7,982 bases of DNA from Acidimicrobiaceae bacterium (GTDB lineage Bacteria; Actinomycetota; Acidimicrobiia; Acidimicrobiales; Bog-793), in NCBI GenBank assembly GCA_025463965.1, contig JAODBN010000148.1, forward strand, positions 1 through 7,982, given 5' to 3'. A program made the position numbers and the translations under genes. This document shows, in pieces, positions 1 through 5,337 of this stretch. Every line of letters begins with the position of its first letter. The first letter of the stretch is position 1. Below the pieces are notes generated by a model, which saw only the letters and a program-made list of their open reading frames with translations, did no database searches and was not told the DNA's origin.

Positions 1-148
1 TTAGCGCCTCATCGACACCGCACACGCCGGCGACGAGCGCGGCCCGCCGGACCCGCTCGAGGGCGTTGCGCGCGTCGAGCGCCGCCGTGGCGATCGCCCA
101 GCGAATCGCCTCACGGTGGTCGAGCATCGGGTCGGCTAGGTCGGCCAT
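1..148 (-). CDS. Hypothetical protein, 3' end beyond the left edge
   Basis: Forty-nine codons are visible and the frame is still open at base 2, so the C-terminus lies outside the window. The protein starts MADLADPMLDHREAIRWAIA and continues as an amphipathic, Ala/Arg-rich helical stretch ending near CGVDEAL. The start is well supported: a strong Shine-Dalgarno sequence GAGGAGG (157-163, minus strand) lies 8 nt upstream of the ATG. It begins 3 nt after the stop of the 80-aa gene, so it is probably the fifth cistron of the leftward integrase operon. I recognise no family. Small helical proteins like this are frequent in actinobacterial phages and integrative elements, but that is context, not identification. 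Confidence 0.6.
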   Translation of the reverse strand, partial: MADLADPMLDHREAIRWAIATAALDARNALERVRRAALVAGVCGVDEAL

Positions 149-151
149 TGG

Positions 152-394
152 CTAGTCCTCCTCGGTAAGGGTGTGGGCGTAGAAGGCGGAGAGGGCAAGC
201 TCCCGGGCGACCGTCCGACTGCGACTGGCGCCGGCGAAGTACTGGCCGCATGCGCAGCGAAGTCGGAGCCAGAACCACCCCGGGAAGCGCTTGTCGTCGA
301 GCGGGCTCTCCTCGACGAGCTCATTGACGAGCCGGTGCTTTGGAAGCGGGAGCGGCTGGGCGATGTCCCCGAAGTCGTAGCGCTCGGATGCCAT
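152..394 (-). CDS. Small unknown protein with a CxC motif (80 aa)
   Basis: The chosen start is the ATG at 394, giving MASERYDFGD...; its A is shared with the TAA stop of the upstream gene (TAATG), so translation is probably coupled. The frame stays open upstream to about 550, but that extension overlaps the neighbour's coding sequence and lacks a ribosome site. The middle is rich in aromatics (FPGWFWLRLR, residues 37-46), followed by C47-A-C49-G, then a predicted helix (about 60-75) and an acidic tail TLTEED. Only two cysteines are present, so a complete zinc site would need a partner or dimer. Function unknown; the place just downstream of an integrase suggests an accessory protein of the mobile element. 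Confidence 0.62.
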   Translation of the reverse strand: MASERYDFGDIAQPLPLPKHRLVNELVEESPLDDKRFPGWFWLRLRCACGQYFAGASRSRTVARELALSAFYAHTLTEED

Positions 395-603
395 TAGCGA
401 GAGAAGTGGGCGACGGCGGTCGGCTCGCACTCTTTGCGCCCGGTCGCGTGCTCCCATTGGCTGGCTCCAAGGGCGGCCACGGGATACCCGTTGTCGTCGA
501 GAGCCAGCTTGATGACTATGCGAAAGATCTGCAGGCCGCAGTTGCCGCAAAGGTTCATCTCCTGCAGGAGCGGGGGTCGCTCGATGGAGGGATTTGCCGG
601 CAA
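394..603 (-). CDS. Small CxxC protein, TTG start (69 aa)
   Basis: This protein begins at TTG (601-603), read as Met-Pro-Ala-Asn. GAAGGAG (610-616, minus) lies 6 nt upstream, ideal spacing, inside the last codons of the integrase gene, and only one base separates the integrase stop from the TTG. An internal ATG (residue 16) has GAG directly abutting it and is less likely. The sequence has C19-G-N-C22 in LCGNCGLQIF, then a beta-type stretch FRIVIKLALDDNGYPVAALG, then H52, C59 and H66. The knuckle plus later Cys/His residues could form a small zinc ribbon, though the site is not canonical. No family recognised; probably an accessory protein of the integrative element. Confidence 0.62.
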   Translation of the reverse strand: MPANPSIERPPLLQEMNLCGNCGLQIFRIVIKLALDDNGYPVAALGASQWEHATGRKECEPTAVAHFSR

Positions 604-604
604 T

Positions 605-1438
605 TCAGGCTCCTTCGTCGACGTCGTAGTCGATCGCCTCGACGAGGGCTCGGAGGCGCCGGCCGGTCGCCCGGGTGTAGAGCGCTGTCGTCTCGGGCTT
701 GGAATGGCCGGCGAAGGCCTGGGTCGATCGGAGGTCGCCGGTGCGGTCGTTCGCCGTGGCGAGACAGGTGTGGCGAAGCTCGTGGGGCGTTACCGCCAAC
801 CCGCAGCTATCGGCGAGGTCGCCGATCCACGCCCAGATGGTCGCCGGCGAGCAGTGGCGACCGAAGCGCCCGGGGAAGATCCACGTCGTGCTTATCGACG
901 GGTCCTGCACCTCGATCGCCTCGAGCACGATCGGGTGCAGCGGTATTTCCCGCTCTTTGTCTCCCTTCCCGTAGACGTGAAGCCATCCGTTTTGGATGTC
1001 GGTCGTCCGGACGCGGGCGATCTCGGCGCGTCGGAGCGCCCCGTAGAGACCGAACAGGGTGGCGAGGCCCGCTCGGTCCCGCCGGGCTCGGGCAGCGGCG
1101 GCGAGGAGCCGAGCGTCGGTCTCGCTCAGGGCCCGGCAGCGGGCCGGCGGGTGCTTGGGCACCCGCATGGCCCGGAGGGGGCCCCCAGGGAGCTCGTGGG
1201 CGTCGAGGACGTGCTTGACGGTCGCCCGGAGCTGCGCCCGGTTCGAGCGGCCCTCGGGCCACGCCTCCGACAACCGGCGGGCCTCGAGGGGGCCAAGCTC
1301 GAGCAGGTCGACGCCGATCGTCTCGGCGACCCGGTCGACCCGGCGCGCCGTGGCGAGGTAGAGGGCGACGGATCGGTTGGAAAGTCCGATGCCCACGAGG
1401 TGTTCGTGCAACTTGTCGACGTCAAGGTTTTGGCTCAT
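605..1438 (-). CDS. Tyrosine recombinase / integrase (277 aa)
   Basis: Site-specific recombinase of the lambda-Int/XerD superfamily, expected to integrate and excise the element by cutting attachment sites through a 3'-phosphotyrosine intermediate. All catalytic positions are visible: Arg136 in GALRRAEIARV, Lys158 in YGKGDKEREIPLH, His219 and Arg222 in PHELRHT, His245 in FAGHSKPETT and Tyr254 in TALYTR. Residues 1-85 form the SAM-like core-binding domain (LHEHLVGIGLSNRSVALYLA). At 277 aa it is Xer-sized and lacks an obvious arm-binding domain. The frame is open to 1540, but ATG 1438 is preferred because it overlaps the upstream stop as ATGA. A dedicated Xer is unlikely given the small overlapping accessory genes around it; I infer an element integrase. 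Confidence 0.93.
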   Translation of the reverse strand: MSQNLDVDKLHEHLVGIGLSNRSVALYLATARRVDRVAETIGVDLLELGPLEARRLSEAWPEGRSNRAQLRATVKHVLDAHELPGGPLRAMRVPKHPPARCRALSETDARLLAAAARARRDRAGLATLFGLYGALRRAEIARVRTTDIQNGWLHVYGKGDKEREIPLHPIVLEAIEVQDPSISTTWIFPGRFGRHCSPATIWAWIGDLADSCGLAVTPHELRHTCLATANDRTGDLRSTQAFAGHSKPETTALYTRATGRRLRALVEAIDYDVDEGA

Positions 1439-1710
1439 GGCTCGCGATGACGGCCGTCGACCGCCCGGAGTGAAGCCGGCGGGAGCTCTTCGCCCCGAAG
1501 GAACCGGTCGAGGACGACCGCTCGACCGAGGGCCCGCCAAAGCTCAGCGAGCTCCGCGCCTGAGAGATCCGCCGCCGCCGAGAGCCCACCGCTCGAGTCG
1601 ACGACGACGAGAGTCCAACGGGGCGAAAAAGGGTCGCCGTCGCCGTGGTGGCTCTCGTGAAGCTCGACGACGTCGCCGTTGCCGAGCTCTCGACGAGAAA
1701 CGGTGGGCAC
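1435..1710 (-). CDS. Unknown protein, first cistron of the integrase operon (91 aa)
   Basis: I start this gene at GTG 1710 (VPTVSRRELGNGD...). The frame is open to 1803, but the longer version would run through both operators and into the divergent gene. A TACGGT -10 box (1719-1724, minus) ends 8 nt before the GTG and no Shine-Dalgarno is present, so it is probably read from a leaderless mRNA. The product has an acidic/His-rich segment (VELHESHHGDGD), a hydrophobic strand WTLVVVDSSGG and a helix LSGAELAELWRALGRAVVLDRFL. Its stop overlaps the integrase start (ATGA), so expression of the two is coupled. The position suggests an excision or control factor, but I see no helix-turn-helix and do not recognise the family. 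Confidence 0.55.
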   Translation of the reverse strand: MPTVSRRELGNGDVVELHESHHGDGDPFSPRWTLVVVDSSGGLSAAADLSGAELAELWRALGRAVVLDRFLRGEELPPASLRAVDGRHREP

Positions 1711-1725
1711 GGAAGGTGACCGTAG

Positions 1726-1744
1726 CCTTACGGACTCCGTAAGG
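1726..1744. promoter_or_regulatory. Operator 1: perfect 9-bp palindrome around a central C
   Basis: CCTTACGGA-C-TCCGTAAGG is a perfect inverted repeat, lying between the -35 and -10 of the leftward (integrase operon) promoter. Its inner 15 bp match operator 2 at 12 of 15 positions. A dimeric repressor is the obvious candidate binder; its gene is not identified. The GC-rich hairpin could form in RNA, but transcription is inferred to start downstream of it. Confidence 0.55.
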
Positions 1745-1758
1745 CAAGCATCCAACCT

Positions 1759-1773
1759 TTGCGGATTACGTAA
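1759..1773. promoter_or_regulatory. Operator 2: diverged copy of operator 1
   Basis: TTGCGGATTACGTAA matches the operator 1 core TTACGGACTCCGTAA at 12 of 15 positions and keeps the outer TT(A/G)CG and CGTAA half-sites. Its centre is 31 bp from the centre of operator 1, about three helical turns, so the two would face the same side of the DNA and could be bridged by one protein complex. It lies just upstream of the rightward -10 box. The less perfect symmetry suggests weaker binding than operator 1. Confidence 0.5.
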
Positions 1774-1790
1774 CTGTAGTTTTCTCCGCC

Positions 1791-2924
1791 ATGACAACCT
1801 CACCGTATTCGCCGTGGCCCGAAACAGCCTACGCGCTCTCGCTACTCAAGCCGAGCAATTACCCCGCCCACCAGGCCGTCCTCGGAATCTTTGTCGCCCA
1901 CGCAATCGCCCAGGGGGTGAATGGCCACGGCCTAGTCGAGTGCTCTTTTCGGGACCTGGCATCGCACATGCACGGCGGAAAGTCGAGCTCGGCAGCCGGG
2001 AAACTGCTCGGCGCGATGACCGAACGCCACGTCTTGCGTCGAGTCGACGGCGGGGGCTCCGGGACGGCTCCGAGCCTCTGGGGTGTGTGGCACTGGTCAA
2101 CGTGGAAGCTCGTCGAGTGGCGGGCCGCGGCCCGGGAGGCGGCCGAGGAGCGGATCGCCTTTTTCGGCGCGCTCTCAATGCGCGCGCTAACCGAGTCGGG
2201 CGAAACTGCCGACCTGGCTAGTGACCGCCTTGTAAGGGTGCGCGCGCTAACCAAGTCAGCTCGGGGTGTTTCTGCCGATTTCCACCGCTTAGCGCGCGAG
2301 TCCATAGAGGCGCGCGCTAGAGCCGCAGAGGAGGCTGTGGATGACGGCTTAGCGCGCGCCCCTATGAAGGCGCGCGCTGGAGCGGGCCCCTCTCCTCTTT
2401 CACTATTTGGAGAGACTCCGTCTCTCCCTGGGGGAGGGTGGGAGGGAGAGCAACACCGATCCGACAAGGCGAGGCGGCTCATCGCCGCCCTCGAGGCGGG
2501 GTGCGGGACGGGGCATCGGGTCTTCCCGCGGAGCAAGCTCGACGCGGACCTGCGCTACTTCGCCGACGAGTCGAACGGCGGCTTCGAGGAGCTCCTCCGA
2601 GTGGCCCGGGACCCGCTGGGGCCGCGCTCGCTGCAATCCCGGGTCGATCTCGTGCGCGAGTTGTTTTTGAAGCTCTCGGCGGCGCACGAAGCGCCAGCAC
2701 CGGCCGCCCCTGCTCCTCCCCCGGCCCCGCCGACCGCGGAGGAGCTCAAGCGGCGGGACGCCGAAACTCACCTCTCGCTAGTCCGCGGCCGGCTCGGCTT
2801 CGCGAAGCTCCAGCTCGAGCGGGGCCGGGCGTCGGCCGAGGACGTCGCGCAGGCAGAGGAGTTAGTCGCCCGCGCCGAGCACCAGCTAGGTACGCTGGTG
2901 GCGTGTCACGAAGAGACGGTCTGA
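1791..2924 (+). CDS. Winged-helix-like protein, putative replication initiator of the element (377 aa)
   Basis: Residues about 45-105 (HGLVECSFRDLASHM... to PSLWGVWHW) look like a winged helix-turn-helix: a first helix FRDLASHM, a recognition-type helix SSSAAGKLLGAMTERHVLRRV and a Gly-rich wing before a strand. Residues 118-200 are Ala/Arg-rich and coded by the iteron array. Residues 225-298 form a second helical domain (ARRLIAALEAGCG...LRYFADESNGGFEELLRV). An Ala/Pro linker (299-315) leads to a charged helix or coiled coil (316-368). The ATG has no Shine-Dalgarno and follows a TAGTTT -10 box by 8 nt, so it is probably leaderless. I recognise no named family. The replication-initiator reading rests on wHTH plus in-gene iterons; a transcriptional regulator is the main alternative. 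Confidence 0.72.
   Translation: MTTSPYSPWPETAYALSLLKPSNYPAHQAVLGIFVAHAIAQGVNGHGLVECSFRDLASHMHGGKSSSAAGKLLGAMTERHVLRRVDGGGSGTAPSLWGVWHWSTWKLVEWRAAAREAAEERIAFFGALSMRALTESGETADLASDRLVRVRALTKSARGVSADFHRLARESIEARARAAEEAVDDGLARAPMKARAGAGPSPLSLFGETPSLPGGGWEGEQHRSDKARRLIAALEAGCGTGHRVFPRSKLDADLRYFADESNGGFEELLRVARDPLGPRSLQSRVDLVRELFLKLSAAHEAPAPAAPAPPPAPPTAEELKRRDAETHLSLVRGRLGFAKLQLERGRASAEDVAQAEELVARAEHQLGTLVACHEETV
2166..2380. repeat. Iteron-like array, six CGCGCGCT-core sites in direct and inverted orientation
   Basis: The octamer CGCGCGCT occurs on the plus strand at 2181, 2241, 2311 and 2371, and inverted (AGCGCGCG) at 2291 and 2351. Most copies extend to CGCGCGCTAA or CGCGCGCTAG. The first two share TGCGCGCGCTAACC(G/A)AGTC and lie exactly 60 bp apart. 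The last four form two inverted pairs with 12-nt spacers, and the pairs also repeat at 60 bp. A partial copy GGCGCGCT is at 2166-2173. In the protein this gives MRALTES/VRALTKS and RLARES...EARA/GLARAP...KARA. The orderly spacing and inverted copies suggest protein-binding DNA rather than a coding repeat. Confidence 0.65.
2422..2450 (+). other. G-quadruplex motif inside an 8-bp inverted repeat
   Basis: Plus-strand bases 2430-2446 read GGGGG-A-GGG-T-GGG-A-GGG, four G-runs separated by single-nucleotide loops, the arrangement expected to give a very stable parallel quadruplex. It sits in the loop between CTCTCCCT (2422-2429) and AGGGAGAG (2443-2450), so a hairpin and a quadruplex are alternative structures. 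It lies 50 bp downstream of the iteron array, within codons for SLPGGGWEGE. A somewhat AT-richer stretch (2394-2412) separates the two. Role unknown; an origin-associated or mRNA-level effect is inference. Confidence 0.55.
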
Positions 2925-3208
2925 TGCGGTCCGACGCAATCACCGACGTCGAGCGGGAGTGGGTCGAGCTCGTGCGCAATCCCGCGGAGATTCCCGCGGT
3001 CCGCGACGCGCTCGTGGCCCGCGGCATTTCGGCCAGCAAGGCGGCCGGGATTGTCCTCTGGCTATCGGATCAGGCCGCTCGGCGGCGCCTCATCAGGGCA
3101 GCAACCGCGTCCGAATACCGCAACACGCTGAGGGCGCTAGGGTTCCCAGGTCCAGCTCAGCGAACTGAGACATGGTCGGGTAGCTCAGTTGGCAGAGCGC
3201 GCGCCTGA
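2924..3208 (+). CDS. Unknown small protein whose 3' end runs into tRNA-Phe (94 aa)
   Basis: The start ATG (2924) shares its A with the TGA of the preceding gene (TGATG), so translation is coupled. The body, MRSDAITDVEREWVELVRNP...GISASKAAGIVLWLSDQAARRRLIRAATASEYRNTLRALG, looks like several short helices, possibly a helical DNA-binding fold, but I recognise no family. The last dozen codons (TWSGSSVGRARA then TGA) are read from the 5' half of the tRNA gene, with the stop reaching into the anticodon loop. That tail is therefore unlikely to be under protein-level selection. Either the native 3' end was replaced when the element inserted next to the tRNA, or the two genes truly overlap. Confidence 0.55.
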   Translation: MRSDAITDVEREWVELVRNPAEIPAVRDALVARGISASKAAGIVLWLSDQAARRRLIRAATASEYRNTLRALGFPGPAQRTETWSGSSVGRARA

Positions 3209-3249
3209 AAAGCGTGAGGTCACCGGATCGACGCCGGTCCCGACCACCA
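3174..3249 (+). tRNA. tRNA-Phe (anticodon GAA)
   Basis: The cloverleaf can be folded by hand. The acceptor GGTCGGG (3174-3180) pairs with CCCGACC (3239-3245), followed by discriminator A and an encoded CCA. The D stem GCTC/GAGC encloses AGTTGGCA. The anticodon stem CGCGC/GCGTG (one G-U pair) carries the loop CTGAAAA with anticodon GAA for phenylalanine. The T stem ACCGG/CCGGT encloses ATCGACG. The T loop is unusual: the expected T54 of the TTCRANN consensus is A here. tRNA genes are favoured targets of tyrosine recombinases and an integrase lies 1.7 kb away, so this gene is a candidate attachment site. Confidence 0.92.
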
Positions 3250-3670
3250 ACATCAACCAACTTGGACACTTCGCTCGCTGACTCAGTCAACGATTCATCA
3301 GCGACCGAGCACGGCGCTTTCAACAGCACTTTTCGTCGAAAGGCGGCCGTCGAGCATCGCTATCTGGGCTCGAGCGGGACGCGCCGATTAGGACGGCATC
3401 GCCGTCCTGATCGGGCGCGCTGAGCTTGGGGCTCTGTGGGAGAAGGGTTCGACGCTTCGGTTCTCCATCCGAGCAGCTCGGCGTCAATTACCGCTGAGCA
3501 ATTGGAGCGGAGGTCTGCGCGCCCACCCCGAGAGGCTTTCGGGACATTCGAACCCAAGGCCTTCGGTTGAGCCCCACTCTCTCCTCGTGGTGCAACCACC
3601 GTTTCGATGCCACGCACCCTCAAGCTGATCGACGGCAATGGAGTTCGGGCTCGCGATGATCATCGGACAC
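3250..3670. other. Spacer between tRNA-Phe and the exporter, no convincing gene
   Basis: No frame here has a start with ribosome site or recognisable protein features; the frame open on the minus strand at 3360-3638 codes for low-complexity Arg/Ser/Pro sequence. Visible structure includes an imperfect inverted repeat TCGCTGA (3275-3281)/TCAGCGA (3298-3304) 26 nt after the tRNA, a strong hairpin at 3386-3412 and a perfect 12-bp palindrome CGATGATCATCG at 3654-3665, 5 bp beyond the exporter stop. If the tRNA is an attachment site, the element-host junction should be at or near the start of this spacer. Confidence 0.5.
3381..3418. terminator. Strong GC-rich hairpin without a U-tract
   Basis: GATTAGGACGGC (3386-3397) pairs with GCCGTCCTGATC (3401-3412) through 12 pairs, one of them T-G, around a 3-nt ATC loop. 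Flanking GCGCC (3381-3385) and GGGCGC (3413-3418) extend the stem with a one-base bulge. No T-run follows on either strand. U-less hairpins are often proposed as terminators in actinobacteria, so it may separate the tRNA transcript from the leftward exporter transcript, but this is not demonstrable here. Confidence 0.35.
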
Positions 3671-5212
3671 TCAGGCGGCTGTGGGTAGGGTCTCGGCGTT
3701 CACTGTGCCCTCAGCGCTGCTGGGCCCCCTGGCCAAGGACGCCATGGCGCCTCGCCGGAGCAGTAGCACGACGATGACAGCCCCGGCCGCCAAGAAGACT
3801 GCGGCGTAGGTGAACACGACCTTGTAGCCGTGGACCGTGGCCTGAGCCTGCAGCGTGGCAACGGAGGTTCCTGTCGCGTGGTTGGCCAAGGCGTAGGCGG
3901 TAACCGCACTGGCGGCGAGGGTGTTGAGCAGCGACGTGCCAATCGACCCACCCACCTGCTGGCTGGTGTTCACCATGGCCGAGGCGATCCCGGCATCACT
4001 GCTCAGGCCGACCGTGGCCACGCTCGCGGAGGGGGCCATGATCTGCCCCATTCCGAGACCCAGGATGACGAGGGTAGGGAGGATCGCGGTCAGGTAGCTC
4101 GAGTGCAGCCCGATGCGAGTAAGCAGCAGCATGGCCCCTGCCGCTATCACCAGGCCGGTCGCCACCATGACCTTGGGTCCGAAGCGCGGAAGCAGGACGT
4201 TGGTGGCGAGCTGGGCGGAACCGATCAACACGACGATCATCGGCAGATAGGCGACTCCGGTTCGGACGGGGGAGTAGTGGAGCGTGTCCTGCATGTAATA
4301 GGTGAGGAATAAGAACATGCCGAACGTCGCGATCACGCCCGTGAACACGGCAATGTAGGCACCGGCCCGGTTGCGATCGACGACGATGCGCAGCGGGAGC
4401 AGAGGCTGGGGCACCCGTCGTTCGATAGCGACGAAGAGGGTGAGCAGCACGGCAGAAGCCACCAAGCTCCCGATGGTGTACCTGTTCCCCCACGAGGTGG
4501 TCTCGACATGAGAGAACCCGTAGACCAGAGCGAACAGCCCGGTGCTCGCGGTGATCGCACCGGGCAGATCCAGACGGGGCCGACTGGCCGCCCGGCTGTT
4601 GGACAGGAGTTTGGCGGCACCGGCGATGGCCACGGCGCCGATCGCCACATTCACGAACAGGGTCCAGCGCCACGAGGCGTAGGAGGTGAGGATCCCTCCG
4701 AGCAGCAGTCCGAGGGCACCGCCGCCGCCGGAAATGGCGCCGTAGATGCCGAAGGCCCGCCCGCGCTCGCCTGGATCGGTGAATGTCGTGGTCAGCATCG
4801 CGAGAGCGGCCGGGGCCAGCAGGGCCCCGAAAGATCCTTGGAGTATCCGAGCGGATAGCAGCATGGTGAAGCTGGTGGAGAAACCACCGAGCGCCGAGGC
4901 GCCGGCAAAGCCGGCCAGACCGATCATGAGGGTCCGTTTGCGGCCGAGGATGTCCGAGAGACGACCGCCGAGCAGTAGCAGGCTGCCAAACGACAGGGCG
5001 TAGCCAGTCACGATCCACTGACGGTCGGCGTTCGAAAAACGAAGCGCGTGCTGGGCAGTTGGCAGGGCGATATTCACGATGGTGGCGTCGAGCACCACCA
5101 CGAGCTGGACCATGCCGAGCACGGCGAGGATGAGCCACCGCCTGTCGTGGTGGGAGTTGTGCGCCGGTTGAGCATCGGCTTCCGCCGGAGTGGTCATCAA
5201 TTCGCTGGTCAT
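3671..5212 (-). CDS. DHA2-family (EmrB/QacA-type) multidrug exporter, 14 TM (513 aa)
   Basis: Proton-driven efflux pump of the major facilitator superfamily in the cytoplasmic membrane. The DHA2 signature LDATIVNIALPTA (41-53) ends TM1, and motif A, GGRLSDILGRKR (82-93), lies in the TM2-TM3 loop. Motif C appears as a Gly-rich stretch (GAISGGGGALGLLLGG, 158-173) without the usual Pro. Hydrophobic segments fit 14 helices, and 513 aa is normal for the family. The start ATG 5212 follows GAGAGG (5222-5227, minus) by 9 nt; the longer open frame upstream crosses the intergenic promoter region. The gene is divergent from a TetR repressor, the usual arrangement for inducible exporters. The substrate cannot be deduced; lipophilic cations, antibiotics or a metabolite are all possible. 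Confidence 0.93.
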   Translation of the reverse strand: MTSELMTTPAEADAQPAHNSHHDRRWLILAVLGMVQLVVVLDATIVNIALPTAQHALRFSNADRQWIVTGYALSFGSLLLLGGRLSDILGRKRTLMIGLAGFAGASALGGFSTSFTMLLSARILQGSFGALLAPAALAMLTTTFTDPGERGRAFGIYGAISGGGGALGLLLGGILTSYASWRWTLFVNVAIGAVAIAGAAKLLSNSRAASRPRLDLPGAITASTGLFALVYGFSHVETTSWGNRYTIGSLVASAVLLTLFVAIERRVPQPLLPLRIVVDRNRAGAYIAVFTGVIATFGMFLFLTYYMQDTLHYSPVRTGVAYLPMIVVLIGSAQLATNVLLPRFGPKVMVATGLVIAAGAMLLLTRIGLHSSYLTAILPTLVILGLGMGQIMAPSASVATVGLSSDAGIASAMVNTSQQVGGSIGTSLLNTLAASAVTAYALANHATGTSVATLQAQATVHGYKVVFTYAAVFLAAGAVIVVLLLRRGAMASLARGPSSAEGTVNAETLPTAA

Positions 5213-5337
5213 GGCTTCATACCTCTCACTTCGGGTCGAGGGACCGTATCCGGAGTCCATACCTCCGGTTATGATTGACCCTAACGGTAAGTGGAGGTCT
5301 TCTCTCCATTTCTGCTTGATCCGAGGATGACAATTCC
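5213..5337. promoter_or_regulatory. Divergent exporter/TetR promoter region with candidate operator
   Basis: This 125-bp gap must hold both promoters. A good -10 box TATGAT (5270-5275, plus) lies 62 nt before the tetR start. ACCTCC (5261-5266) and GGAGGT (5293-5298) form outer arms of an inverted repeat, and GTTA (5268-5271)/TAAC (5282-5285) an inner one with a slightly different centre, so a TetR operator around 5261-5298 is plausible but imperfect. The GTG start of tetR follows GAGG (5323-5326) by 11 nt. I could not assign a convincing leftward promoter. Confidence 0.4.

Larger units (their letters stand above)
1711..1790. promoter_or_regulatory. Mirror-symmetric divergent control region with two leaderless promoters
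   Basis: This 80-bp gap holds two outward-facing promoters. Leftward: TTGCCT (1742-1747), 17-bp spacer, TACGGT (1719-1724), 8 nt, GTG 1710. Rightward: TAGTTT (1777-1782), 8 nt, ATG 1791, with no good -35 (AACCTT at the mirrored place). Each -10 has its own palindromic operator centred 13.5 bp upstream, between -35 and -10, where a repressor would exclude RNA polymerase. Every element has its mirror image about 1750/1751. No ribosome site precedes either start. The -10 boxes are assigned by eye from the TANNNT pattern. Confidence 0.6.

Noticed and set aside
434..1450. A 338-codon plus-strand open frame antisense to the integrase
   Set aside because: The minus strand encodes a complete recombinase with all catalytic residues; the antisense frame is a GC-content shadow with no protein features.
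1711..1803. A longer version of the 91-aa gene starting at 1803
   Set aside because: It would translate both operators and the rightward -10 box and begin inside the divergent gene; no ribosome site supports it.
3196..3203. AGCGCGCG, the iteron octamer, within tRNA-Phe
   Set aside because: It is explained by the D and anticodon stems of the tRNA and lacks the TTAG flank of the iteron array.
3540..3600. A T-arm-like sequence (GGGTTCGAATGTCCC) on the minus strand
   Set aside because: The T loop would be 9 nt rather than 7, and no acceptor, D or anticodon stems can be built around it.
5210..5222. A three-codon upstream ORF (ATG AAG CCA TGA) overlapping the exporter start
   Set aside because: It is too close to GAGAGG to be initiated well, and a tiny frame of this kind is expected by chance.
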